A stretch of 64,000 bases of DNA, from positions 124,001 to 188,000 of the forward strand of contig CANLDN010000005.1 in assembly GCA_947489445.1 (NCBI GenBank). The letters run 5' to 3'. How positions within the stretch are numbered: the stretch's first letter is position 1; every line of letters begins with the position of its first letter. The notes under the pieces are model-generated. The model had not been told where the DNA came from. It made no database searches and was given only the letters and a program-made list of their open reading frames with translations. Shown here piece after piece: positions 26,773 through 36,321 of this stretch. The stretch comes from an uncultured Paracoccaceae bacterium (GTDB taxonomy: Bacteria; Pseudomonadota; Alphaproteobacteria; Rhodobacterales; Rhodobacteraceae). A program made the position numbers and the translations under genes.

Positions 26773-27405
26773 ATGGATGTTATTCTACTTGAACGCGTGG
26801 CAAAGCTGGGTCAGATGGGCGAAGTTGTGTCCGTCAAGCAAGGCTATGCCCGCAACTACCTTCTGCCACAGGGCAAGGCCCTTCGGGTGAACGCTGCCAA
26901 TATGGCACGATTTGAGGCTGAAAAAGCCCAGATGGAAGCCCGCAACCTGGAAACCAAGAAAGAGGCGGATGCGCTGGCTGAAAAGCTGGACGGCGAAACC
27001 TTTATCGTGATCCGGTCTGCGTCTGACGCGGGTTCGCTTTACGGTTCTGTCACCACACGTGACGCTGCTGAAGCGGCAACAGAAGCCGGGTTCACGGTCG
27101 ACAAAAAGCAGGTTGTCCTGCTGGGCGCGATCAAGGAACTGGGTCTGCACGATGTGTCGGTCGAGCTTCACCCAGAAGTGGCGGCCACTATCACGCTGAA
27201 CGTCGCCCGGTCTGTTGAGGAAGCTGAGCTGCAAGCTGCCGGTAAATCCATCGCAGAGCTGGCCGCGGAAGAAGAAGCCGCAGCAGAGTTTGAGATTCAG
27301 GAACTGTTCGACGACATCGGTGCCGCGGCATCCGACGACGAAGAACTTGCCGAAGCTGCGGGTGTCGAAACGGCAGAACCTGCCGAAGAGACCGAAGAAG
27401 ACTAA
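26773..27405 (+). CDS. rplI: 50S ribosomal protein L9
   Basis: 210 residues. The N-terminal domain [32 protein letters not shown] (in parts) binds 23S rRNA; the C-terminal domain ends near residue 150. A further 55-60 residues are very acidic ([30 protein letters not shown]), a tail that lengthens L9 beyond the usual 150 and is common in Rhodobacteraceae. Confidence 0.97.
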   Translation: MDVILLERVAKLGQMGEVVSVKQGYARNYLLPQGKALRVNAANMARFEAEKAQMEARNLETKKEADALAEKLDGETFIVIRSASDAGSLYGSVTTRDAAEAATEAGFTVDKKQVVLLGAIKELGLHDVSVELHPEVAATITLNVARSVEEAELQAAGKSIAELAAEEEAAAEFEIQELFDDIGAAASDDEELAEAAGVETAEPAEETEED

Positions 27406-27429
27406 GCGTTTTCAGAAGATCGAAAACAT

Positions 27430-27458
27430 AAGGCCGCTCCGAAAGGAGCGGCCTTTTT
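27430..27458 (+). terminator. Terminator of the rpsF-rpsR-rplI operon
   Basis: AAGGCCGCTCC, loop GAAA, GGAGCGGCCTTTTT. GC-rich stem with a stable GNRA-type loop and a T run. A near copy closes the next gene at 28751. Confidence 0.95.
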
Positions 27459-27594
27459 CATGCGGTTTGCTGTACGCGGACATAAGGCGAGTTATCGCGT
27501 ATTACCTTGTTAATATTGAGTTAATGCATTGAATACACGGCTCGGTTGAAATAGCAGACCCGCTGGGTGGGCAGAAAAAATGGAGCGTGATGAA

Positions 27595-28638
27595 ATGGAT
27601 CTCAAGAGTTATATGTGGCTGACGGGCCTGACGTTATTGACTGCCTGTGGATCATCCGGATCAAGCGGCGGCGATGAAGTAGACACAACAACGCCGCAAG
27701 CGTCCACAGGGTTTGCTGTTGCTGGCCAGACAGACCGCGCAAGCGTCACATTCACGATACGCGACGTGCCATCCTATGAAGAAACTGGTGATTATTCTCA
27801 AGTCGTCGCCAATGGTGGTGTTTTTGTAGACGATGAAACCGGTGAGGAAACCCCATTTACGTTGGATACCTTTGAACTGGGGTCCCAAGATGTCTCCATC
27901 GGGTTCAACGATGATGAAAGCGAGGCCACACTTACGATCAATGGCAACACATATACTTTGACACGCGTGATCGATCCCGAAGAGCCAGACGACATCATTT
28001 ACGAATTCGCCGATGACACCGCCTATGTCGGTTTCTCTGTTACACCGATCTTAGATTTTGAGCTTGGGGCTGATTCAAGCGTCGTCACGGCCGTGTCCGG
28101 TGCAGAACTAACAAACACAGGGATTTCAACATTCTTGGACGTTCTGGGTTTTGATACCAATCCGGAAGCCATCGCCGCGACAACTGGTGAAGCGACATAT
28201 GAAGGAAATCTCATCCTTGTCGGAACAAACATCAATGAAGAAGGGCCCGACGACGGATCTGAAACGGATCCGGATGCACCAACCCAAGGGTTTGATGGCA
28301 TTGAAGGGGCGCTGACGATGACCGCCAACTTTGATAGCAATACGATTTCGGGCAACGCCGTTCTTGATAACGACAATCCTGAAATGCCTTTGACAGAAAC
28401 CCTCATATTCGAGAGTGCGGCGATCACTGGAAATGGGTTTTCCGGCGCAGTCACGGGGGATGGTCAGTTCTTCGAACCAGGTTTGAGCTTGGGTGACGTG
28501 AACTATGACGGTCATTTCTTTGGCGCTGAAGGGGAAAGTGTCGCGGGTACGCTGTCGGGCGAAGTTCTTGTTGAAGGCGCAGACCCCATACTGATGCTGG
28601 GGGTCTACGGCGCAGAGGACGTAACTGGCGCACCCTGA
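27595..28638 (+). CDS. Surface lipoprotein with TbpB-like beta-barrel domain
   Basis: 347 residues from ATG 27595 (GGAG nine bases upstream). Lipoprotein signal peptide with lipobox LLTAC (Cys18), then a Gly/Ser linker. The acidic remainder is rich in beta strands and Thr/Gly and ends in repeats such as GFSGAVTGDGQFF and DGHFFGAEGESVAGTLSGEV, the pattern of the transferrin-binding-protein-B-like C-lobe barrel. Such lipoproteins are often exported to the cell surface. Ligand unknown; iron or haem capture should not be assumed. Confidence 0.72.
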   Translation: MDLKSYMWLTGLTLLTACGSSGSSGGDEVDTTTPQASTGFAVAGQTDRASVTFTIRDVPSYEETGDYSQVVANGGVFVDDETGEETPFTLDTFELGSQDVSIGFNDDESEATLTINGNTYTLTRVIDPEEPDDIIYEFADDTAYVGFSVTPILDFELGADSSVVTAVSGAELTNTGISTFLDVLGFDTNPEAIAATTGEATYEGNLILVGTNINEEGPDDGSETDPDAPTQGFDGIEGALTMTANFDSNTISGNAVLDNDNPEMPLTETLIFESAAITGNGFSGAVTGDGQFFEPGLSLGDVNYDGHFFGAEGESVAGTLSGEVLVEGADPILMLGVYGAEDVTGAP

Positions 28639-28750
28639 TGGATGGGCATGCAAAATTCGGAATCTAAGCGCTGTTCGACGATATCAGTCCTGCAGCGCCC
28701 AAGAAAAATGACCGAAGGAAGCTGATTGTTTTCATATAGTTAAAGAAATC

Positions 28751-28779
28751 AGGCCGCTCCCGAGGGAGCGGCCTTTTTG
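28751..28779 (+). terminator. Terminator of the lipoprotein gene
   Basis: AGGCCGCTCCC (28751-28761) pairs with GGGAGCGGCCT (28764-28774), followed by TTTTT. Nearly identical in sequence to the rplI terminator at 27430. Confidence 0.92.
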
Positions 28780-28858
28780 CGAAAGCGGCAATCAAAATCA
28801 AACGGCTGCGTTATTGACCCGATCACGGCTTACATCAAAAACTGACTGGGGAAGGAAG

Positions 28859-29437
28859 TCAGTTTCCGATCCAACGTGCCCTTTGATGCGCATGCGTATC
28901 AGGCAGGCGTAGTCGCGACAGCACGCTAAACTGCCGCAGCGGGACAGGTTCCGACAGAACGGCGTTAAAGATGGATGATCGTTCATCGTGCAGTGGCTTA
29001 CTCCAGACGTGACACATCCACAGGGTGCCGAACCACACGGCAGGCGCGATGCCCCAATCAGCCAACAGCGCATGGACAAGCAGTTCGCCCAGCGCACCAA
29101 AATAGAGCGGCGCAATCAACGTCAGGCCGATCCCAACCGTGATAACGCTGGCAATCGCCAGCCCCAATATCGCCCGCGCACCACCCAGCAGGCGGGCGGT
29201 GCCGAACCAGTGCTGCGCAAGAAAAAGACCAACCAATGCAGCGAATGCACCTGCCATATAGTTCCACATAATCTGTATTTCAGTGGATACGGGCAGCGAG
29301 GCCGACACCCCGGATCGCGTGATGATCCAATGCGACAGCGTCGCGGCGACAAGTAACGCCAAACCAAAACCCAGACATCTGAGCCACTCGCCGCGGGTCA
29401 GTCTAAATTTATGTGTGATTTGCGATAGTTGTGTCAT
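28859..29437 (-). CDS. Membrane protein of unknown function (four predicted helices)
   Basis: 192 residues with hydrophobic segments at about 21-41 (CLGFGLALLVAATLSHWII), 56-76, 84-112 (ARAILGLAIASVITVGIGLTLI) and 116-145. The C-terminal 45 residues are hydrophilic. No family recognised. A shortened, frameshifted copy of its 5' half and upstream region lies immediately upstream at 29523-29648. Confidence 0.68.
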   Translation of the reverse strand: MTQLSQITHKFRLTRGEWLRCLGFGLALLVAATLSHWIITRSGVSASLPVSTEIQIMWNYMAGAFAALVGLFLAQHWFGTARLLGGARAILGLAIASVITVGIGLTLIAPLYFGALGELLVHALLADWGIAPAVWFGTLWMCHVWSKPLHDERSSIFNAVLSEPVPLRQFSVLSRLRLPDTHAHQRARWIGN

Positions 29438-29522
29438 GACAGCCCCAATCTGTGAATACGACTATTCTGCGCGGGTCGTCTTACGTCAGCATGACCGACG
29501 TAGATACTTTTGAGCCCCATCA

Positions 29523-29648
29523 TGGTTGTCCCTGATATGGCACTTGCACCGCCCGGCAGGCATGCGGTGCCGAACCAAAACGCAAAGAGCTGAGCCACCC
29601 ATCGGGAGCAACTGCAGACTTACGTGTGATTTTTGATGGTTGTGCCAT
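29523..29648 (-). pseudogene. Internally deleted partial duplicate of the upstream membrane protein gene
   Basis: From an ATG at 29648 the frame reads MAQPSKITRKSAV...GWLSSLRFGSA, aligning with MTQLSQITHKFRL...EWLRCLGFGLA of the intact gene. It then jumps to DNA matching 29177-29208 (about 28 of 32 bases around GCACC-CCC-GCAGGC-GCGGTGCCGAACCA), which is read in another frame because roughly 150 bp between the two blocks are missing. The 5' untranslated region is also duplicated (ATGACAGCCC..ATCTGT). This is a decayed tandem duplication. Confidence 0.7.
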
Positions 29649-29936
29649 GACAGCCCTGATCTGTTGATGACTCAGATTATGCGCGAAACGCCGCCGATAT
29701 ACGTCATGTCGCAGTGCGGCATTTGGTACGTTCAATTACGTGCTTTGTAGGTGTCTACTTAGTCAGACCCGGCCGGTTGCTGCCACGACACCCATCGGCG
29801 ACCCGCGACGTGATGCCAGATAATACAGGCGCGCCAATGCCTTAGACCTTCCATGCAAAAAGCCGGGCGTCATGCCCTTGTGACCTGGCGCTGCCAGATG
29901 TCTACTGAGTGTATCAAAGCAATCTGGGGGCTTATC
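29649..29936. other. Noncoding gap upstream of cpdB
   Basis: Divergent promoter space between the decayed duplicate and the nucleotidase. The first part resembles the sequence upstream of the intact membrane gene, including a shared TACGTCA (29690s and 29480s). No convincing gene is seen. Confidence 0.5.
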
Positions 29937-31892
29937 ATGTCACTTCGTCTGAACCGTCGTCATTTCATCGCGGGCACTGCGGGCCTTGTCGCCATGCACC
30001 CGTTTTCCGTCAACGCCGCCACAGGTCAGGCGCATCTACGGCTGATGGAAACCACCGACCTGCATGTCCATGTCTTTCCTTATGATTATTACGCTGACCG
30101 CGCCGTTGACACGGTGGGCCTGAGCCGCACGGCTAGCATTATCGAAGGCGTGCGCGCGGAATCAACGAACTCCATGCTGCTCGATAATGGTGATTTTTTG
30201 CAAGGCAACCCAATGGGCGACTACATCGCCTATGAGCGGGGCATGAAGGAAGGCGATATGCACCCCGTTATCACTGCGATGAACACGCTGGGGTTTGATG
30301 CGTCTACCCTTGGCAACCACGAATTCAATTACGGTATTTCGTTCCTGATGAAATCTGTCGCAGGCGCCGCCTTTCCCATCGTTTCTGCCAATGTTGTCAA
30401 AGAGATGGGTGCATCGCCCACCGCTGACACCACGCTGGTGCCACCCTATACCATCCTTGATCGCGAGATCATTGATGGTGATGGCAATGCCGCCCCGATC
30501 AGAATTGGCCTGATCGGCTTTGTCCCGCCCCAGATCATGAACTGGGACCGCAAGCACCTGGAAGGCAATGTGCAGGCGCGTGATATCATCGAGAGCGCCC
30601 GGGCTTACGTGCCGCAAATGAAGGAGCAAGGTGCTGATATCATTGTCGCTTTGGCCCATTCTGGCATTGGTGCGGCTGATCATGAAGACGGCATGGAAAA
30701 TGCCGCCATTCCGCTGGCCGCTGTTGAAGGCATTGATGCGATCATGACCGGACACAGCCATCTGGTGTTCCCATCGTCCAATTATGATGATTGGGCGGGC
30801 GTTGACGTGGCAGCGGGCACTATCGGCGGCAAACCCGGCGTGATGGGCGGTTTCTGGGGGTCGCATATGGGACTTGTCGATCTGTTGCTAGAGCGCGACG
30901 GCGATAGCTGGCGCATTCTGTCGCACACATCCGAAGCGCGCCCGATTTCGCGGCGCGAGGAGGATCGCAGCATCACGGCGTTGGTTGATGACTATCAGCC
31001 GGTGCTTGACTCCATTCAGGATGTGCATGACGAAACATTGACTTACGTGCGCACGGCGGTGGGCAAAACCGCAGCCCCGCTGCATTCGTATTTCGCCTTG
31101 GTCGCTGATGATCCGTCGGTTCAGATCGTGTCCAACGCGCAGCGCTGGTATATCGAGGAGCAGATGGTTGGCACCGCTTATGAGGGTCTGCCGATCCTGT
31201 CGGCCGCGGCCCCCTTCAAGGCCGGTGGCCGTGGTGGGCCGGAGTATTTCACGGATGTGCCGGTCGGCGATGTGGCGATCAAGAATGTCGCGGACCTGTA
31301 TCTATACCCCAATACTGTACGCGCGGTTAAGGTCACGGGCGCACAGGTGCAGGACTGGCTGGAACGCAGCGCTGGTATGTTCAATCAGGTGGATGCGGGT
31401 GCACAAGATGCCGTCCTGCTGAACCCGAATTTCCCCAGCTATAATTTCGATGTGATGGACGGAGTGACCTACCAGATTGATCTGACCCAGCCATCGAAAT
31501 TCGACCGCGAGGGGGCGGTGATCAACCCCGATGCCAACCGGATCGTGGACTTGCAATTCAATGGCGAACCGATTGATCCTGATCAGGAATTCATCATTGC
31601 CACGAACAATTATCGCGCGTCTGGCGGGGGTAGTTTCCCCGGGACGGGCGATACGGTGATCTTTGAAGGGCCCGACACCAACCGGGACGTCATTGTGCGC
31701 TATATTGTGGATCAGGGCACGATTGATCCGCAGGCGGATGCGAACTGGTCATTCAAGCCGATGCCCGGGACGACGTTGATGTTTGAAACCGGCCCTGCGG
31801 GCGCGGCTTATGCGGACAGCGTGGCGGGAATGAAGATCGCGCCGGCGGGCACGTCTGATACCGGGTTCGCACTGTTCCGGATCGAGATGTAA
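29937..31892 (+). CDS. cpdB: 2',3'-cyclic-nucleotide 2'-phosphodiesterase / 3'-nucleotidase
   Basis: 651 residues from ATG 29937 (GGGGG eight bases upstream). A twin-arginine signal [11 protein letters not shown] (R7-R8) sends it folded to the periplasm. Calcineurin-like metallophosphatase motifs: [47 protein letters not shown] and [11 protein letters not shown]; the C-terminal 5'-nucleotidase domain includes [14 protein letters not shown]. It releases phosphate and nucleosides from external nucleotides. Confidence 0.93.
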   Translation: MSLRLNRRHFIAGTAGLVAMHPFSVNAATGQAHLRLMETTDLHVHVFPYDYYADRAVDTVGLSRTASIIEGVRAESTNSMLLDNGDFLQGNPMGDYIAYERGMKEGDMHPVITAMNTLGFDASTLGNHEFNYGISFLMKSVAGAAFPIVSANVVKEMGASPTADTTLVPPYTILDREIIDGDGNAAPIRIGLIGFVPPQIMNWDRKHLEGNVQARDIIESARAYVPQMKEQGADIIVALAHSGIGAADHEDGMENAAIPLAAVEGIDAIMTGHSHLVFPSSNYDDWAGVDVAAGTIGGKPGVMGGFWGSHMGLVDLLLERDGDSWRILSHTSEARPISRREEDRSITALVDDYQPVLDSIQDVHDETLTYVRTAVGKTAAPLHSYFALVADDPSVQIVSNAQRWYIEEQMVGTAYEGLPILSAAAPFKAGGRGGPEYFTDVPVGDVAIKNVADLYLYPNTVRAVKVTGAQVQDWLERSAGMFNQVDAGAQDAVLLNPNFPSYNFDVMDGVTYQIDLTQPSKFDREGAVINPDANRIVDLQFNGEPIDPDQEFIIATNNYRASGGGSFPGTGDTVIFEGPDTNRDVIVRYIVDQGTIDPQADANWSFKPMPGTTLMFETGPAGAAYADSVAGMKIAPAGTSDTGFALFRIEM

Positions 31893-31909
31893 CAACACGT
31901 TCGCGCAAC

Positions 31910-31946
31910 GGTCGGTGCCCCGAGAGGCGGGCATCGGCCAATTTTG
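31910..31946 (+). terminator. Terminator downstream of cpdB
   Basis: GGTCGGTGCCC (31910-31920) pairs, with two G-U pairs, to GGGCATCGGCC (31929-31939), followed by AATTTT. Confidence 0.7.
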
Positions 31947-32118
31947 GACGAATCGTCGATTAACCACAGGTTTTACGGCATTTTGCACCATGTGTTTTTC
32001 ATGCAGAAAGCATGCGGATACCATGCGCATGATCATATGCATTGGGGCAGATTAACGCGGCGAGCGGCGCAAAGATAAACAGGCTGTTAACCAAAGCAAA
32101 TGTCAGATGACATCGCTC

Positions 32119-33096
32119 TTATTCCATGGTCCTGTTTTCATAGATCACATTGCACCCCTGTTCATCACGTTGCAGCATGCGATCACTGTTCCAAGGGTGT
32201 TGACCTGCATTGTAATTGCGGAACATCCGCACCTTATACATGTCCGATATCTCTTTCATTGCGGCGAAAGCCTGATCCCGCGCGGTATCAAGATCGACGC
32301 CGTCGTTGCCTGCCCTAATGACCGCACCCGCGCCTAGAAAGTACTGAACCTTTTGATCCATTATGGCAAAATCTTCGGAGGTAAAACTTTCCCTTCCGAC
32401 CAGTTCGATCATGCCGTGAAAATATGCGGCACAGCGGGCCACGCTATATGTCACATCCACCTCTCCCGCGGCCATCATGTCGACAAAGTCAGTCAACGCG
32501 GCGTCGGGTTGGGTGTCTGTAACGACGACGTCAATCATCACTTCCAGCGGGACCTGCTTGTCAGGTGGGCGTGTGTGATCAATGAAGACAAAGCCGACAT
32601 CATAGCGCCCCGGCGCAAGTATACGCGCGCTGACGGTAAAACGGTCGCTGAAGTAATCATCTTGTAGTGGCGCGTCTATTCGCCGGACGCCCTGGTAGGT
32701 GTGTACCGGGCGGATTTGATTGATCAATCCACCACTTTTGTCACGGATATTAATGTAGAGTTCCATTTCCTGCGGGTTGTCGACCAATCCTGGGTTATGT
32801 TTTCCGACGTTCGCCAGATAGATAACGGCATCAATCTGTTCGCCGACGTCATAGACGTTACTGGACCGATTGCCCCAACCGCCCCTTTCGTTGCGCGGCC
32901 CCTGCTTGTCCACGACATAGGATTCGATCAACCTGATGGGATCCATAGCATCCTGAAGTTCCTGTAGCGTCATGTCGCTGTCCCCTGCCTGGACGGTTTC
33001 ATTGTCTATCTCGACGGTCTGGGCATGGGCATGGCTGGCGAATGATAAGGCCACGATGGCCGCAAGTTTCGTGAGGATATGATGCTGTTTGGTCAT
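32119..33096 (-). CDS. Periplasmic protein of unknown function
   Basis: 325 residues with a signal peptide (1-25, cleavage after AHA-Q). The middle contains an immunoglobulin-like beta domain (YDVGEQIDAVIYLANVGKH, MELYINIRDKSGGLINQI, FTVSARILAPGRYDVGFVFI) and the C-terminal third is helical with three cysteines. It is charged and soluble. No family recognised. It is probably repressed by a DNA-binding protein acting at two palindromes that bracket a TTGACA promoter upstream. Confidence 0.68.
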   Translation of the reverse strand: MTKQHHILTKLAAIVALSFASHAHAQTVEIDNETVQAGDSDMTLQELQDAMDPIRLIESYVVDKQGPRNERGGWGNRSSNVYDVGEQIDAVIYLANVGKHNPGLVDNPQEMELYINIRDKSGGLINQIRPVHTYQGVRRIDAPLQDDYFSDRFTVSARILAPGRYDVGFVFIDHTRPPDKQVPLEVMIDVVVTDTQPDAALTDFVDMMAAGEVDVTYSVARCAAYFHGMIELVGRESFTSEDFAIMDQKVQYFLGAGAVIRAGNDGVDLDTARDQAFAAMKEISDMYKVRMFRNYNAGQHPWNSDRMLQRDEQGCNVIYENRTME

Positions 33097-33148
33097 GGCT
33101 TGCCCTTCTCGGATTGATCTGTGTTGCTAGCTTTCCACGCCTTAGCGT

Positions 33149-33214
33149 TTTGAACGATGTTCAAACACCTATACGATCAGCGGGTGGCTGTCAATAAACT
33201 TGAACAATGTTCAA
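33149..33214 (-). promoter_or_regulatory. Twin-palindrome operator around a TTGACA promoter
   Basis: TTTGAACGATGTTCAAA (33149-33165) and TTGAACAATGTTCAA (33200-33214) share TTGAAC-NAT-GTTCAA and have centres 50 bp apart, close to five helical turns. On the minus strand a perfect TTGACA (33189-33194) lies between them, with TATAGG (33168-33173) 15 bp downstream. A repressor on both sites would cover the promoter of the gene at 32119-33096. The shape is typical of TetR-type operators; no regulator gene is nearby. Confidence 0.7.
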
Positions 33215-33324
33215 AATTGTATATATATGAGAGAGTAGCTCCCGCCGAACGACAGGTAGACAAAGCGTCGGGCTCGCTCGCGTCAGCCGCCAGGCATGTC
33301 CATTTCGCGACAGGCAAATGACCC

Positions 33325-33356
33325 AACAAAAAAGGGCACCCAATCGGATGCCCTTT
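33325..33356 (-). terminator. Terminator of tig
   Basis: Read on the minus strand: AAAGGGCATCC, loop of four bases, GGGTGCCCTTT followed by TTTTGT. One mismatch in an 11-bp stem. It lies 23 bp after the tig stop codon. Confidence 0.88.
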
Positions 33357-33378
33357 GATGAACCGTGTTTTGGTTGCT

Positions 33379-34710
33379 TTACTCTTCTTCGAGCTTCTCT
33401 ACAGCCTTTTGCAGGTCATCTTTGCTGACCTCTTTGTCTTTCACAGCGGCCTGTTCGAAGATGTGGTCAACGACTTTGTCTTCGAACAATGGCGCTTGCA
33501 TCTGCTGGCGGAACTGCGCGTTTTGTTGCACGAATTCAAAGAACTGGCGTTCCTGACCGGGGTATTGCCGCGCCTGGTTCATAATCGCTTGCGTCATTTC
33601 CTGATCGGTGACCTTTACCTCGGCCTTTTGACCGATATCAGCCAAGAGCAGGCCCAGTTTTACGCGGCGTTCTGCAAGCTTGGTGTGTTCTTTGGTTGGC
33701 TTGATCTCGGGGTGATCATGGCCTTCCACATCGGGGTTTTCTTCATGCCAGAGCTGGTGGGCGATCTGGCCTGCCTCTGCCTCGACCAATGATGCGGGCA
33801 GGTCGAATTTGACCTTCTTGTCCAACGCATCAAGCAATGCACGCTTGGCGACCGCGCGGGATGCGCCGGTGTATTCGGCCTCCAGACGTTCGGTGATTTG
33901 GGTTTTGAGACCTTCAAGGTCATCTGCGCCGAATTTCGTCGCCAGTTCATCGTCGATCTTGGGCTTTTTGGGGCCGCGCACCTCTTTGATGGTGCAGGTG
34001 AAGACGGCTTTCTTGCCTGCCAGGTTTTCGGCCTGGTAATCTTCGGGGAACGTGACTTCGATGTCTTTTTCGTCGCCCGCCTTGACCTTCAGCAGCCCAT
34101 CCTCGAAACCGGGGATGAAGGAGTTGGAGCCGATCACAAGCGGGTAATCTTCGGCAGCGCCGCCTTCGAAGGCTTCGCCATCAACCTTACCCACGAAATC
34201 CAGAACGACCTGATCGTCTTTCTTCGCTTGGGTCTTCTTGGCCTCATAGGTCACGGCCTGCGGGCTTTCGGCGAGGTTATCAAGCGCTTCTTTGACCGAA
34301 TCCTTATCGGCCTTTACGACCAAACGTTCCAGCTTGATCTTTGAGAAATCGACATCTTCGATTTCTGGCAGCTTTTCGTAGGACACATCGACGGCAACAT
34401 CGTCGCCCTCTTTCCAGTCCTCGTTGGTCATCTTCATTTCGGGCTGGGCCGCCGGACGGTCGCCGGTCGTTTCAAGATGCTCGGTCAGGGCGCCATCAAT
34501 GGCTTCCTGCATCGATTCGCCCATCAGGCGCTGGCCAAACTGCTTGCGCAGCAGTGCCATCGGGACTTTGCCCTTGCGAAAGCCCTTCATTTCAACGGTT
34601 GGCTGGGCCTCTTTGAGCTTTTCCTCGACCTTGGCGTCAAGTTCGGCTGCGGTGACCGTGATCGCGTAACCGCGCTTGAGGCCTTCGTTCAGGGTCTCGG
34701 TGACCTGCAT
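33379..34710 (-). CDS. tig: Trigger factor (ribosome-associated chaperone and prolyl isomerase)
   Basis: 443 residues. The ribosome-binding signature [17 protein letters not shown] is at about residues 43-59; the FKBP-type isomerase domain (about 160-245) has [22 protein letters not shown]; the C-terminal helical domain ends in an acidic tail. It binds nascent chains at the exit tunnel. Transcribed after tRNA-Leu on the same strand. Confidence 0.97.
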   Translation of the reverse strand: MQVTETLNEGLKRGYAITVTAAELDAKVEEKLKEAQPTVEMKGFRKGKVPMALLRKQFGQRLMGESMQEAIDGALTEHLETTGDRPAAQPEMKMTNEDWKEGDDVAVDVSYEKLPEIEDVDFSKIKLERLVVKADKDSVKEALDNLAESPQAVTYEAKKTQAKKDDQVVLDFVGKVDGEAFEGGAAEDYPLVIGSNSFIPGFEDGLLKVKAGDEKDIEVTFPEDYQAENLAGKKAVFTCTIKEVRGPKKPKIDDELATKFGADDLEGLKTQITERLEAEYTGASRAVAKRALLDALDKKVKFDLPASLVEAEAGQIAHQLWHEENPDVEGHDHPEIKPTKEHTKLAERRVKLGLLLADIGQKAEVKVTDQEMTQAIMNQARQYPGQERQFFEFVQQNAQFRQQMQAPLFEDKVVDHIFEQAAVKDKEVSKDDLQKAVEKLEEE

Positions 34711-34733
34711 CTATTTCCGTCCTTCTACATTTA

Positions 34734-34818
34734 TGGTGCGGGTGAAGGGACTTGAACCCCCACGCCTTGCGGCGCCAGAACCTAAATCTGGTGCGTCTAC
34801 CAATTCCGCCACACCCGC
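34734..34818 (-). tRNA. tRNA-Leu (anticodon UAG)
   Basis: 85 nt including an encoded CCA (34734-34736). Acceptor arm GCGGGTG/CACCCGC with discriminator A, D arm GGCGGAATTGGTAGACGC, anticodon stem CCAGA/TCTGG with loop TTTAGGT giving UAG, a long variable arm typical of leucine tRNAs, and T arm GGGGGTTCAAGTCCCTT. It reads CUA codons. Confidence 0.97.
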
Positions 34819-34987
34819 ATGATCAAAAGGGGCAAGCGGTCGCCTACCCCGTGGTTGCGCGCTGTCTAGCAAAGGTCGCAAGCGGATGCGAGAGGAAAAA
34901 TCACCCCAAAATAAGCGGGTCTTTAACGCTTTCTTGCCATGATTGAGGCGCACCCTAAATGAACCATCACACTTCTGGGATATATCA

Positions 34988-35452
34988 ATGCGCCCGACGA
35001 GCCAAAACAATCAGACCCGCGTGGGTCTGCAGACGACGTCAAGCACCGGTATTTGTGCGGGTACGTTGATCATGACGACGGATGGCGAAATCCCGGTGGA
35101 GCATCTGGTCGTGGGTGATCATATTGTCACGCGCGATGGCGCCGTGCCGCTGCGTGCGATTGCGTCGCGTGATGTCGTGATTTGCCCGGTGCGTGTCAAG
35201 GCCTCATCGCTGGGCCACAGCCGCCCGGACCGCGACGTGGTGGTGACTTTGCAGACGCTGATCCATGTCGATGATTGGCGCGCAGAGGTTATTTTTGGCG
35301 TCCCTTATGCCAATGTCGCCGCAGGCCGGTTGATTGATGGTGAATACCTGTCGGTTCTGCCCGCGCAGCAAATGAAGGTGTTTGATCTGGGTATGGATGA
35401 GGATCAGATCATCTATGCTGACCGGATCGAAGTGCTGACACAGGCGGCCTAA
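34988..35452 (+). CDS. Minimal Hint-domain protein
   Basis: 154 residues from ATG 34988. Nearly the whole protein is a Hedgehog/intein (Hint) fold: the N-terminal block STGICAGTLIMTTDGEIPVEHLVVGD, HIVTRDGAVPLRAIASRDVV (in parts), and a C-terminal block MKVFDLGMDEDQIIYADRIEVL. The cysteine that starts the Hint domain is kept, but the usual histidine-bearing PQHR-type block reads VTLQTLIHVDDW here, so autoprocessing is doubtful. Most Roseobacter Hint proteins have a long N-terminal part; this one does not. It starts opposite the tRNA. Confidence 0.72.
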   Translation: MRPTSQNNQTRVGLQTTSSTGICAGTLIMTTDGEIPVEHLVVGDHIVTRDGAVPLRAIASRDVVICPVRVKASSLGHSRPDRDVVVTLQTLIHVDDWRAEVIFGVPYANVAAGRLIDGEYLSVLPAQQMKVFDLGMDEDQIIYADRIEVLTQAA

Positions 35453-36321
35453 AGCCCCAAGGCGCGAAATACTTTTGGCAGTTGTTCGGGCAGGTCTTCT
35501 GCGATTAATCCCGGTCCAAAGCTGAGCGCGCATTCGGTGTGCAGCCATGCCCCAGTTTCCGCCGCTTGCATGGGTTGGAAGCCGCGCGCGAGCAGCCCGG
35601 TGATGAACCCCGCGAGCACGTCGCCGGACCCTGCTGTCGCAAGCCAAGGGGTCGCGCGTTCATAGACGGAGGCATTGAAGCTGCACCGCCCTGAGGGATC
35701 GGCAATGACGGTGTCGGGGCCTTTGAACAGGACGATGCACCCTGCCCGCTTGGCCGCCTCGCGGGTCGCATCGACTTTGGAGTATGCTGGGCCTTTGGTG
35801 GCGGGGGCGTTCAGCTTTTCGGCGATGTCGGGGAAAAGCCGCGCGAATTCGCCTGCGTGGGGGGTGAGGATGCAGTTTTTGTGGAGCTTTTCGAAAAGGG
35901 TTTTGTCCTTTGCCAGCAATGTCAGCGCGTCGGCATCCAAAACGATGTAGGGTGCGTGCTCGCACGCGCGACGGACCAACGCTGTCTCGCGCGCGCCTGT
36001 CCCCATCCCCGGGCCAAGGCAAAGCGCGTTGATCCGCTTGTCCTCTAACACCTCAACCAAGGCGTCACTGTCTTTCAGCGACCGGAGCATGATCGCGTTG
36101 AGTTGGGCCGCGTTTTCAATCAACGCGGCGGGTGGCGGTCCGAGGGTGACGGCCCCAGCGCCTATGCGGATGGCGCCGCGTGCGGCAAGGCGGGCAGCGC
36201 CACCCTTGCCGACGCCGCCGGAGAGAATGAGGGCGTGACCGTGGGAGTATTTATGGCCATCAACCTTTAACAAGGGAATTCGAAGAATGTCAGCGCGACT
36301 AAGTATATGTTGCTCAATCAT
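35449..36321 (-). CDS. nnrD: ADP-dependent NAD(P)H-hydrate dehydratase
   Basis: 290 residues. Repairs hydrated NAD(P)H together with the epimerase. Carbohydrate-kinase-like fold with GHALILSGGVGKGGAARLAARGA, ALCLGPGMGTG, YIVLDADALTLLA, ILTPHAGEFARLF and the GSGDVLAGFITGLLARG motif. In most bacteria it is the C-terminal half of one bifunctional Nnr protein; here it is a separate gene overlapping nnrE by 8 bp (ATGATTGA). Confidence 0.92.
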   Translation of the reverse strand: MIEQHILSRADILRIPLLKVDGHKYSHGHALILSGGVGKGGAARLAARGAIRIGAGAVTLGPPPAALIENAAQLNAIMLRSLKDSDALVEVLEDKRINALCLGPGMGTGARETALVRRACEHAPYIVLDADALTLLAKDKTLFEKLHKNCILTPHAGEFARLFPDIAEKLNAPATKGPAYSKVDATREAAKRAGCIVLFKGPDTVIADPSGRCSFNASVYERATPWLATAGSGDVLAGFITGLLARGFQPMQAAETGAWLHTECALSFGPGLIAEDLPEQLPKVFRALGL

